From Hansfordia pulvinata (lineage: Eukaryota; Ascomycota; Sordariomycetes; Xylariales), in assembly GCA_006538405.1 (NCBI GenBank), contig BJKQ01000006.1, positions 2,689,001-2,753,000 of the forward strand: 64,000 nt of DNA. The letters are read 5' to 3'. Under the pieces are notes generated by a model. It saw only the letters and a program-made list of their open reading frames with translations, was not told the origin of the DNA and made no database searches. Both the position numbers and the translations under genes were made by a program. How positions within the stretch are numbered: the first letter of the stretch is position 1; the number at the start of each line of letters is the position of its first letter. Of the stretch, positions 1 through 11,702 are shown piece after piece.

Positions 1-1376
1 AGAGACACATCCACAAGTCGAGGAACGTGGCCGCCGGCTATGCCCTGTCCAACATCATCAAGGCTGAGGCGCAGGTCGACGAGATAGTCGGCCTGCTGAC
101 GGCCCAGCTCGATGAGCTGGCCCTCAACGACACACCCGTAGACTTTGATCGCTGGTTCAATTACTTCGCCTTCGACGTCCTCGGCGTCGTCACCTTCTCG
201 CAGTCGTTCGGCTTCGTCGAGACGGGCACCGACATCCGGAGCGCCATCGCCAACACGCGCGCCCTGGCCCTCTACGTCGCCATCATGGGCCACTATGTCT
301 GGCTGCACAACCTGACGCTCGGCAACCCGCTGCTGAGCCGCCTGGGGATTCAGCCGTCGTCCCACATCTTCGACACCTGCTTGGCCGCCATTCGCTCCCG
401 TGAGGACAGCAAGGAGCGTACCGTCTACTCGGATATGATGGAGCGCTGGCTGGGTGTGCGCCGCCAGAACCCGGAGCGTATGGAAGAGTCCGAGATTTTC
501 GGTGCCGCCGTCGCCAACGTCGGCGCCGGTGCCGACACCACCAGCGCCTCCCTGCAGGGCTTCTTCTACAATGTGATCCGCAACCCGGCGGTCCTGGCCC
601 GCCTCCGTGCCGAGGTCGACGCCGCCCAGGCCCGCGGCGAGCTGTCCCGCATCGTCTCGTACGCCGAGGCCTCCAAGTTGCCCTATCTGCAGGCCTGCGT
701 GAGTCTCGCCCGCCCCCATTGCCTCTTGGAATGCTCTACTGGCAACTGACATCATGGTGTGCTTTGCAGATCAAGGAGACATATCGCTGTCACTCGGCGG
801 TGGCTACCGGCCTCCCGAGGGTTGCCCCAGCCGACGGCATCACCATCGGCGATCGGTTTTTCCCCGAAGGTGTAAGTTTTCGAATGCATCGTGTCGTTGG
901 CTTCGTTCCTGAGTGATTGAATGGCTGACGACTGACACGTCTTGGCAGACGGTGCTGAGCGTGAACCCGTGGGTCTACCACAGGAACCCTGCATTCTTTG
1001 GCGAGGACGCAGACCAGTTCAGCCCCGAGCGTTGGATGGACCCGGACAGGGCCAGGCGCATGGATCAGTACCTCATCCACGTAAGTCGAGACACCCCGCC
1101 TTTCTGCGACTTCAGTCGTACCTCTCCTTGACGTCGGCTGAGAGCCGGTGCGTGGCTGACCTTTTGCCGACGCAGTGGGGTGCCGGATATAACCAGTGTC
1201 CCGGCCGTAACCTGGCGCACTTTGAGATCAGCAAGATAGCCGCGCAGGTGACGCGCGACTACGAGATGGAGCAGATCAGCCCGGGCAAGGACTGGACGTT
1301 CGAAACCCACTTCACCGCTGTGCCGTACGCCTGGCCGTGCCGGTTGCGCAAGAGAGCCGGCACGGGCCGCGGGTGA
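1..1376 (+). CDS. Cytochrome P450 monooxygenase, 5' end cut off by the window
   Basis: Haem-thiolate monooxygenase; its substrate cannot be inferred. Exons are <1-698, 770-871, 949-1080 and 1176-1376, all joined in phase 0 with GTGAGT or GTAAGT donors. Visible in order: the C-helix region (HKSRNVAAGY), the I-helix oxygen-activation motif AGADTT, the K-helix ExxR (KETYR), the PERF-like block FSPERWMD, and the haem loop WGAGYNQCPGR with the cysteine ligand. The first residue of the haem loop is Trp rather than the usual Phe. The layout resembles fungal P450s of the CYP57/pisatin-demethylase type, from family memory. The membrane anchor and first roughly 100 residues lie outside the window. No tailoring enzymes or synthases sit beside it inside the window, so cluster membership cannot be judged. 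Confidence 0.93.
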
Positions 1377-2482
1377 TGGCTCAGTGCGCGTGGTAATTGG
1401 ATGTCTTCTTTCTTGTATCTCTTCGAGGGTTATCGAGGGGTCGCCGTCCGCTAGGAGCCAGTACATTACTCGTAGGTAGGTAATTACCTAGGCACCTGAC
1501 AGAGTAGCCATACCGGTTCCAAGCATCTAACGCATACGGAGTACTTTGAAATCGTAGTCGATCCAGTCTTGAGACGGTCGGTATGAGGCGTGTGAGGGTC
1601 TCGTGCAGAAATGCCCGAGTGGAGGTGAGATCATCCTTGACAAAAGTTCGACTGATCTGGTTAGACAGGAGGTTTCGTCAGCATCGCTTAACCACTGATC
1701 AAGGTTTCGGTGAGTACCTAGTTGGGACGATGCGGATACCGGGACGAGTACATGTACTCGTACGGACACCCCCCAGAATGTGGTCGGGCAAAAATGTCGA
1801 GACCCAAGGACCAGGGGAGGGAGGGCAGGGGCGTTGGTTCCTTGCATGCACGGATGCCGCCCTGCGTGGCGATCCATGTGCGTTCGAATCGTGGGACCGG
1901 GCAGAGTGTCGGGCAGGGACCAGGCAAGCTGGGATCGCGCGAACGGTAGCGGAAGCCTGGCTGCACGATACTCGTACTGCGTGAGCGATGTGACCAGGAC
2001 CACGATCGTGAACGGGGCTCGCGATGAGGCGACAGGGATGAAAGGGGGAGGAGGATGGGGCGATGTGGTGGGGTCGGGGTGCGATGGCCGATGGTCGACG
2101 CTAGCTTACAAGCAGGTCCCCCCCTCGTACGACATGGAGTATGTGAGTATGCACTCGCAACCGAACTCACGGTGCATTCATTGCAAGGGGGGCGCTCCTT
2201 CTGTGATTGCGCACAATGCCTGATTCATCACGAGCACCCACGCGCCTTCCTTTCCGCAAGAGCCGGTGAGCGAGGGTGAGTCTGTCTGCACGCAATAGGA
2301 TAGATAGTGTCGGCGAGTACAGCTAGAAAGAGAAGACAGGACGATACGCAAAAAGGAACGAAGGGGGATTTCAGAGCAAAAAAGGCACATAACTTGCAAA
2401 ACAAGAGACGCTCTCGTGAGCGTGGGACGGTAACATAAAATCGAGATCGACGGAGGGGTCGAGGCCAAAAGGAATTGCGCAT
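1377..2482. other. Intergenic spacer
   Basis: No gene is supported. It holds one copy of the dispersed motif pair (CGAGTACATGTACTCGTA, near 1745-1762), another TACTCGTA near 1969, and short overlapping ORFs on both strands without recognisable protein features. Confidence 0.6.
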
Positions 2483-2578
2483 GCCCACTACTGGAGTCGA
2501 ACCAGTCACTTCCTCATTTCCTAGTTAATCGGAATTATAGACTACTAGTGAGGCGCTCTACCGCTGAGCCAAGCGGGC
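2483..2578 (-). tRNA. tRNA-Thr(AGT) with an intron
   Basis: Read on the minus strand, this folds as a full cloverleaf. The acceptor arm is GCCCGCT/AGTGGGC with one G-T pair. The D stem is GCTC/GAGC, the anticodon stem CCTCA/TGAGG, the variable loop has five bases, and the T arm is ACTGG-TTCGACT-CCAGT. The anticodon loop starts C-T-AGT-A and is then interrupted by a 25-nt intron at the canonical position after base 37. The mature length is 71 nt before CCA addition. Anticodon AGU (inosine-modified) reads threonine codons. Confidence 0.9.
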
Positions 2579-2955
2579 TTGATGTTGTTGGAAACTCTGC
2601 CAACTACGATATCCCATATCACCAATAGATTGGAGATCTCGTCTACTGCAGCACCCGCACCCGCCGCCACCGCAATGTGATTGGAAGTCTCTACGGAAAG
2701 TACGAGTAGCAGCAGTCCGTTCTCTGTGTAACAAGTTGGCTGTAGAAGTATCAAATGACTGTACAGAAAGCCTGGCAACGTCTCCCCTTCCTTCGCATAG
2801 CTTTCGTCCACCAAAGAAGGACATCACCACCATGAAACAATCCACCTCCACAAAAGGTGGCACGTAGATCTGGAACGAGTAGGTGCCTAGGTAGTCGGTA
2901 CTGACGCATGCCAATGGAAAGCACTGGTGTAGTGGAGCCCAGACAGCCCGACTGC
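2579..2955. other. Spacer between tRNA-Thr and the oxidase gene
   Basis: Probably 3'-flanking sequence of the oxidase gene. I see no gene or notable signal. Confidence 0.5.
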
Positions 2956-3882
2956 TCACAGGTTCGCCCGGACGTCGCCCGGGTAGACGACGCGGCGGAT
3001 CGTGTCCGGGCCGATCTCGCCCACGCTCTTGATGCCGGCGAGGCCCATGGTGTTGTCGAGGTCCGCCAGGAGGCAGGCGAGCACGTGGCGCACGCCGTCG
3101 CCGCCCCGCGCCCCCAGCCCGTACATGAGCGGCCGGCCGACCAGGACGGCCCTGGCGCCCAGCGCCAGCGCCTTGACCGCGTCGGCCCCGGTGCGCACCC
3201 CGGAGTCGAACAGCACTGGCACCGGCGCAGACGCCTGTCTATCCCCGCCGCCGCCGCCGACGCCGCCGCCGCCGCTACTGCCGCCGCCGCTGAGCTTGCG
3301 CACGGCCTCCACCACCTCGGGCAGCATGTCGAGCGCCGCCACGGCGCCGTCCACCTGCCTGCCCCCGTGGTTGCTGACGACGAGGCCATCGACGACGGGC
3401 CGCCGGGTCTCCACGTCCAGCACCCCGAGCGCCTCGACCGCGTCCGCGGCCCGCAGCACGCCCTTGAGCACGATCGGGCCGTCCCAGTGCCGCCGGAGCA
3501 GGCGCAGGTCCCGCGCGGGGCGCGCGTCACCGGAGAACGCGACGGCGAGCCACTCGCGGGCGGCGAGCAAGGGCGGGATTTCGCCGCCGCCGCGCCCACC
3601 GCCGGTCTCCGCTGTGAGCCCGGCCGCGCGGGCGGTGCGCTCGCGCATGGCCGGGTCCGAGAGCCCGACGGCGTTGCCGTGGCCTCGCAGGAAGGGGAGG
3701 TAGGCGGCGTCGAGGTCGGCGGGGCGCCAGCCCGTGGTCGGGGTGTCGAGGGTGACGACGAGGACGGAGAATCCGGCGGCGCGGGCGGCGCGCAGGATGG
3801 ACGCCGTGACCGCGTCGTCCGACGGCCAGTACAGCTGGAACCAGCGGTGGCCGCCCCCTTCCCAGCGCCCGCCGTAGTTGCT

Positions 3883-3913
<31 letters not shown>

Positions 3914-4482
3914 CCACCGCCACCGCTGCCCCTGCTCTGAGTGGCACCGCAGGCCGCCGCGACGTCCTGGAGGGTCGCGGATGACGCGGTGCTCATGGTG
4001 AAAGGGACGCCGAGGTCGGCGCAGGCGCGGGCGGTGCCGGCGTCGCCGTCCCGGTGGTAGAGGCTCTGGGCGCCGACGGGGGCGCAGACGAGGGGCGAGT
4101 CGTAGCGGCAGCCGAAGAGGGTGACGGACAGGTCGCGCGGGGCCGTGGGCCGCAGCATGCGGGGCACAACCTTCCACTGGCGGAAGGCCAGGCGGTTGGC
4201 GTCCATGGTGGCGCCCTCGCCGGCGCCGCCCGCGATGTAGTGGTAGGCCTCGGGCTGCATCGCGGCGCGGGCGGCGGCCTGCAGCTTGCTGGGGTCCGTT
4301 GTAAGTGGCGGCCGCTCGCCGGTCAGCACACCGCGCGTGTAGATCTCGTGCATGTAGCTGACGTAGGGGGGCCGCCTCGCTTCCGCGGCCGCGGGCGCCG
4401 GCGCCGGTGCGGCGGCGCCGTCGTCGTGGGTCCCGCTGTCCCGGGCGGGCCCGGCAGTGGGGCTCCGGATGATGTCGGACAT
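2956..4482 (-). CDS. FMN-dependent alpha-hydroxy-acid oxidase, lactate 2-monooxygenase-like
   Basis: A single-exon protein of 508 residues, starting at the ATG at 4482 (MSDIIRSP). An upstream in-frame ATG at 4605 would add 41 unlikely residues. The family oxidises L-2-hydroxy acids such as lactate using FMN in a TIM barrel. Diagnostic segments are IAGGAGEGATMDANR, APVGAQSLYHRDGD, WFQLYWPSDD and VVTLDTPTTGWRPADLD. The active-site block SNHGGRQVDGA holds the catalytic His and Arg. DSGVRTGADAVKALALGA and VGRPLMYGLGARG bind FMN phosphate. The WRPADLD and ADLDNTMGL segments favour the lactate 2-monooxygenase branch over cytochrome b2, and no haem domain is present. Two glycine-rich insertions, one a GD repeat from a hexanucleotide repeat, lie in loops. 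The gene is divergent from SLD5. Confidence 0.9.
3877..3923. repeat. CCGTCG hexanucleotide repeat inside the oxidase gene
   Basis: About five to six CCGTCG-type units encode an alternating Gly-Asp tract on the minus strand. The frame is preserved. The tract is expected to vary in length between strains. Confidence 0.8.
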
Positions 4483-5344
4483 GGTGGTACTGGTAACACT
4501 TAGCAGCCAGTGTCTGAGATAGGGCAGCGTGGGCAGGGATGAGGGGGTTGACAGTTCAGAGCAGGTACAGATCAGGTACGTGAGGCATGGATGTGAAGGA
4601 GTCAAGTAATAAGAGCCGGCAGAGCCAGGCTACGAAGAACTACATACCTACCTACCTACATCACAAGGCTCATCATGAAAGAAGAAGCCGAGGTACTCGT
4701 AGGAATTGGGATCCGGCTGTGGCCTGGTGCGGAGGCTGAGGAGAGGCGCGGGTTTGGCGCGACGCCGGAAACGGGTTTGGTAGAGAACTGACGGTAGGGG
4801 GCTTTAAGCCACGACGGAGGTTCCATCATACCATCTCGCGGGGCAGTCCACATCCTACTACAGTACCTTAAGTAACCTATCTGGATCTGTTTCGAGGTAG
4901 GTAGGTACTTGGTATGGGCACAAAACTGAACAGCCATAGTGTGTTCACCGGAAGTCGAGGGACAGGAGCTTGGGTTGAGAATCCCATTTAAAGAGCGAAT
5001 AATAGGCCTTTCTGAATTGACAATTATTCAAGACATCGGCTGGGACTCAAATGGTTATAAGGTGTCCATGTGCAGGGTACATTGGCGTGCCTGGAGATGG
5101 AGACCTGGGCTCCATGTTCCACTGAAGCTCACCTGAGCTCAGGGCCATCTTAGCGCGCTGTGCCGGACGCAGGGCTGGAGGACCCCTCACCCCGCCGCCG
5201 CCGCTTTCTCGGTCGAGGCCCACCCGACGCGTTCCTCGTCGCGGCCGCCAGCTTGTCCACGTCGTCGTCGTCGTGGCTTCGCGCGACCACAGCTCTCTGC
5301 ACTGCTCGGCCGCCCCTCGGCGCCGCCCTGCCCTGTCTCGCACC
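4483..5344. promoter_or_regulatory. Shared divergent upstream region (oxidase gene and SLD5)
   Basis: 862 bp between two divergent start codons, so it must hold both promoters. It contains CTACCTACCTACAT-type tracts near 4645, one TACTCGTA near 4697 and an AT-richer stretch at about 4985-5060. No specific factor site can be assigned. Confidence 0.5.
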
Positions 5345-6167
5345 ATGGATATAGACGACATTCTGCGCGATGTCGGCCCCGCTTCCGACCCCATTCCCGA
5401 GGAGACGCGCGACCTGCAGGCGTTGACGCGTGCTTGGGTCGCCGAGAGATCGGCCCCCGAACTCTTGAGGTAGGTTGCGCCGCCTCACCCCCCCTCTCCG
5501 GGGCATCCCACCAGTCTGCGCCTCGAGGCTCACGCATCTTCCTTCCTTCTCCCTCAGTTGGCCCGCCGGCGGGCTCTTCGAGCGCATCAACGACCGCATC
5601 AAGGACCAGATCGAAAAGGTCGAGGAGATGACCGGCGACATGGACCCCAAAACCAACTTCGCTCTCATTGTCATCCAGACCGAGCTCGAGCGCTTCAAGT
5701 TCCTCGTCAGGAGCTTCTTGCGCGCCAGGATAGCAAAGGTGCTGCTGCCCCTCGGTCCCTTTGCGAAGCAGACCGCCCAAGATCCTCTACCTTACTGACC
5801 TGCTCCAGATTGACAAATTCACCCTTCATTACCTGTCGTCCCCCGATCTCCGCGCCCGCCTCTCCGAAACCGAGCTGGCCTACGCCACGCGGCACCAGGC
5901 CCTGCTTCACAACCACTATCTGTCTTCGTTCCTGTCCTCCTTCCCCCGACTCTGCAAAACCTGAACGACGCGTCTGGCAACATCAGCATGATCGACACCC
6001 CTGACCTCGAGTCCGCCGTCTTTATTCGTTTGCTCATCGACACCAAGGTAATCGGCCGCGGGATAGACCAGGACGACGTTGTGGAAGGATCAGTGGGCGA
6101 CATTGTCATCACGAGGTGGTCTGATGCCAAACCGCTGGTGGAGGCTGGCCGCGCCGAAGTCATCTGA
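5345..6167 (+). CDS. SLD5: GINS complex subunit SLD5 (GINS4), interrupted by a single-base frameshift
   Basis: GINS joins Cdc45 and Mcm2-7 to form the replicative helicase, so this nuclear protein should be essential. Exons are 5345-5469, 5558-5738 and 5809-6167. The protein opens [10 protein letters not shown]. The helical A domain carries the family block [21 protein letters not shown] followed by FTLHYLSS. The C-terminal B domain runs [37 protein letters not shown]. The frame breaks at the five-C run 5943-5947. Upstream the reading is [11 protein letters not shown]; downstream it resumes one frame away at [15 protein letters not shown]. One more C would give a 221-residue protein, the usual family size. 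Both halves are well conserved, so I read this as a sequence error in a working gene. Confidence 0.9.
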
Positions 6168-7921
6168 ACGCGCCTCTTCCGCCGGCTGCCGCCAATGGCT
6201 TTCAGCCACCGAGGCTCTCCCTGGCGCATTCTATTTTACGAAAAGTCCAACCTGAAAAAAAAACATGAGTTTGGACCCAAGGTGCCGCAGGCAAGCAACC
6301 CACCCCACTCGCCTAATCTCCCTCTCTAAGCCATGGGCCCAGTGAAGCCAAAGGAACCCCTGGCTTGCTTTCCCGCATTCCATTCAAGTTCAATGTTGGC
6401 TTTGCATCAGGATAGTGCAGTGCAGACTGCGCGCCTACATGGCAGCCTTGCGCGATCAGATTGCGTACTGCGGGCTGCAGGTATCCCGGCTGGACAAGGA
6501 CAGGCGCTTCACTGCAGCCACACACACGCACAGAGAGAGAGAGAGAGGGGGGGGGGGGGGGGGGGGGAGAGCCAATCTCTGTCGTGGTTGTCCTTCCAGC
6601 TTCGTTCAGCAATGCAGCTGTTCAAGGCCGGATAGTCCCTCGACCAGCAATTTCAAAAGACTGGGCTTCTGCTCGCACCATGTGCGCATCCCTATCCCTC
6701 AGGACGACTTGTCGCGTAAGCAGAGCCGCGGTACCCGAGTACGGCAACATCATAAGACTGGGGCAGGGATAGCCAATTTGGCTTTGAGAAGCCATTGAGG
6801 GATCCGCGACAGTCTGGGTCAATCTGAAGGGTGTCGGTTACAAGCGACTGGGGCATCAAAAGATGCGGCTTCAAGCAGCCGGGAAAGCCAGCGCTTCCGG
6901 TTGAGATGGCCGGTGCTAAGGACACCATGTGCCATGAGCAAGCGATCATACATCTGTGTATATTCTCGTATGACGATCCGTATCTGAAATACCAGGTGCA
7001 GGTGGTGGAAAGTGGTTCCAGTGTCATTGAGGTAGCCTCGCGACACGAGACTTCTGTTGCTGGGCTGTCAATTCCAATGCCTTGGCTCCAAGATCTGGCA
7101 ACTGGAGATCTCATGTGCGATTCATACGTCATTGAAGTGATTGATCAGCTTGAATTAGCCTGCCCGTATTGAGGTGGAGGTTGCCAGGGGCACCTGTAAC
7201 CAATACACCATGTACATGTATAGAACCATACATGTATGTAATTAGCACCCGAGCTACCTCCTTCAGCAAGTCGTCGGATGTACCATAAAGTTGAAAGTAC
7301 AGTGCATGTATCTGAGAGAACAAAGATGGATGAGTATTTCTAGGTATTGATTGATGGGCCCCAGACTCTGCAGCTGTAGTCAGGTCCCGGTTGACAAAGC
7401 CGGCCGCATCCTCGAATGTCCATTGAGAGAGTACCTACACTCGCGGAAGCTGCGGGCGGCGATGTGGAAGGAAGCTGGAGCCGTGCTGCTTGCTGTCTGT
7501 CCCACGCGGGGCAGGCGGACCCCACCACCTGCGACGGACGTCCACGGGTAGGGCCGACCGACCGACCACCAGCACCTTCCGCCGATGCTCCCAACGCCGA
7601 ATACAGACAGCTCAAGGCCTTGAAACACCGACGCTAACTCTCCCCGTACACAACACATGTCCAGACCCGACACGCGGGCGCGGCCATTGGGTATAGTACC
7701 TAATCGACAAGGAGGACCTGCTCGACGGTAAACACAGCGCCACTCAGGCCACCGGAACTCAAAGCACCCCCCGCATCATCATCCCTCACAGCCGCCTTGC
7801 CCCTCGCGCTCACCACAGCTCCGGGTCAGGTCAGGTGGTGTCTGCGCTTGCGCCGGCGCCTGATCCTGCCCGCGCCCAGATACCGGCAGCAACCTGCAGA
7901 GGGACAGAGTGGCAAGGCAAG
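6168..7921. other. Intergenic spacer with a simple-sequence tract
   Basis: Upstream of PPE1. It contains an AC/GA microsatellite running into a 21-base G run, and TACATGTA-type motifs near 7210. A 113-residue ORF at 6831-7172 has no recognisable feature and is not called. Confidence 0.5.
6525..6567. repeat. (GA)n microsatellite followed by a 21-base G homopolymer
   Basis: CACACACGCACAGAGAGAGAGA passes directly into G at 6547-6567. The length of such a run is unreliable in most sequencing chemistries, and it could adopt a G-quadruplex-like structure. Confidence 0.9.
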
Positions 7922-9048
7922 ATGAGCGATCTACAAAGGGCCTGGGCGAAGAACAAGCTGAGCGCGCTGCCCTCGGCTACGTTCGACGAGCGCGACGAGG
8001 ACGCGGCCGAGATCGAGGACGGTGCCCCCGCCGACCTGCCCGAGCACATCGACGACGACTCGTCGTCGGCCTCGTCCGCTTCGTCCACCGGCACCATCAT
8101 CCCCTCTCCCAGCCAGAAGCTGTTTGCCAGGCCGCAAGGGTAAGCCCGGTGCGGCCCCCGCCTAGCCGCCAGCGCCCGACCACCACCGCAGAGACGGCTG
8201 ACACTCCTTCCAGCGCGCCTCGTGGCGCCGGCCGCACCATGCAGCAGACCCCCTGGACCGCCTACTTCGAGCGTGAGCTCTTCCTCACGGACCCGCGAGC
8301 TGACCCCGGCTCCGCCCCCACATACCACGCCTACCTGTCGTCTCCCGTTGGCAAGGGCCCCCTCTTCATCATGCACCACGGCGCCGGCTCCTCCGGCTTG
8401 TCCTTCGCCGTCGTCGGCGCCGAGATTCGGAAGCGTCTCCCTCGGCCGGCATCCTATCGGTCGATGCCCGCGGCCACGGCTACACCAAGGTGCCCGGCGA
8501 GGAAGGCGAGGGCGGTCGGAAACCCGACCTGAGTCTGCAGACGTTGGCCTCGGACCTCGACGCAGTGATCCGCCTCACGCAGGCCGAGATGCGGTGGTCT
8601 TCTTCGACAGGAACCAATGGCGGGGCCGGGGCCACAGCCGGAGATGGGAACAAGGCCTTGCCGCCCATCGTCTTGGTTGGTCACTCGCTGGGCGGTGCGG
8701 TTGTGACGGAACTGGCGCTGCGTGGCTCGCTCGGTTCCGCGCTGCTGGGTTACACGGTGCTCGATGTGGTCGAGGGCTCGGCCATCGATGCTCTGCAGTC
8801 CATGCACACGTACCTGTCGACGCGACCGGCCGGCTTCGCTAGCGTTGAGGCTGCCATCGACTGGCACGTTCGCTCTCGCACCGTCCGCAACTCGACCTCG
8901 GCGCGCGTCAGCGTTCCCGCTCTGTTGAGACGGGTCGGGGGTGTGCCAGCGGACGGCGCTGGGGCGGCGTTCAAAGCGACGGTGCTGCGGCAGCATCACC
9001 TGCCCAGGTGGCAGAAGAGCAAAAATCACAACAATACTCGTCGACAGC

Positions 9049-9079
<31 letters not shown>

Positions 9080-9481
9080 CGCCCCTGGGTGTGGCGCACC
9101 GACCTCGCAGCCACCCAGCCCTTCTGGGAGGACTGGTTCGTGGGGCTCAGCAAGAAGTTCCTCGGCGCCCGCGGCGGCAAGCTGCTGCTGCTCGCCGGCA
9201 CGGACCGGCTAGATACAGAGCTAACGATCGGGCAGATGCAAGGTACGTTCTGCCATCTCATACGCAGGCATGGTGCCGCCCACCCCCATCATTTCAGCGC
9301 TGACTCGGATGCAGGCAAGTATGCGCTCCAGGTCTTCCCCGAGGCCGGCCATTTTATCCACGAAGACCTGCCGGAGAAGACGGCTGTGTCGCTTGTCGAC
9401 TTCCATCGCCGCAACGATCGAAGTGCCCTGGTTCTACCACCCAAGGTTTCGGATCTCCTCGCACAAGGCAAGAGGGTGTAG
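7922..9481 (+). CDS. PPE1: Protein phosphatase methylesterase 1 (PME-1/PPE1 family), with two frame breaks
   Basis: An alpha/beta-hydrolase that removes the carboxyl-methyl group from the C-terminal leucine of the PP2A catalytic subunit. Exons are 7922-8139, 8214-9242 and 9315-9481. Key motifs: oxyanion block MHHGAGSSGLSF, nucleophile elbow GHSLGGAVV (Ser), TVLDVVEGSA, the late block WRTDLAATQPFWEDWFVGLSKKFL, LLLAGTDRLD, and the catalytic His in EAGHFIHED. The first frame break is at about 8437-8442 (CTCCCTCGG): EIRKRLP continues as SAGILSVDARGHG one frame away. The second is at about 8940-8975, in a variable linker before a poly-Ser tract. It is either a missing G in the GGGG run or a 74-nt intron at 8941-9014 with a weak GTGTGC donor. 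With both bases restored the protein is 471 residues; with the intron, 446. Confidence 0.9.
9051..9080. repeat. (CGT)10 trinucleotide repeat within PPE1
   Basis: Encodes a run of about nine serines in the linker before WRTDLAATQPFW. Linker length in this family varies, so expansion here is tolerable. Confidence 0.85.
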
Positions 9482-10039
9482 GAGTGAGGCAAAGGGGCAG
9501 AAGGGAGTGGGGGTTCTTGACGTGACGGCTTGGATCGTGGCGCTTGCCAATAGGAAAGGAAACTGAAGACTGGTTCCCTCGCATCATGGAAGCGCCGGGA
9601 GTCACGGTCTCATGGCTTCGATTCCTCACCAAGCCGGGCTGCATATACTCCGAGCGATGTGTGCCACGGAAACAAGCAAGTCACCAACTTTACGACAATA
9701 AAGCGAGCTTTGAGACGGAGGGTATCCGTCAACCAGACATGTTGATTATTCGAATCATGAGCAAGCACAGCCGGGAAGGGAATTAGGAAAGAGATCTCGT
9801 TGGTTACATTGCTTTTCTGGCTAATGTGCACTACATGTGGGTGTCTTCCTTGTTGGCCAACCCTTGTCCCCGTCCTTTTGGGTATTGTGCCCCGTCTATA
9901 TATAAAAAGAACAACGCCCTGAAATGCTCATGACCGCATACCATGCGGTCCACGCGATATGTACACCATGCCCTAACTGCACTTTGACTCGTACGATGCC
10001 GCCGCGCCGGTTAGGTCGCGGGGACCCCTTATTGCTGTC
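9482..10039. other. Convergent 3' spacer between PPE1 and DUS2
   Basis: Both flanking genes end here, so the region holds their 3' UTRs. A short AT-rich segment (TATATATAAAAAG near 9897) is present. No gene is seen. Confidence 0.5.

Positions 10040-11702
<1,663 letters not shown>

Noticed and set aside
2908..3984. 358-codon plus-strand ORF opposite the oxidase gene
   Set aside because: Antisense shadow with repetitive composition. The FMN oxidase frame is unambiguous.
6831..7172. 113-codon ORF
   Set aside because: Average composition, no motif, opposed by minus-strand ORFs of similar length; insufficient support.
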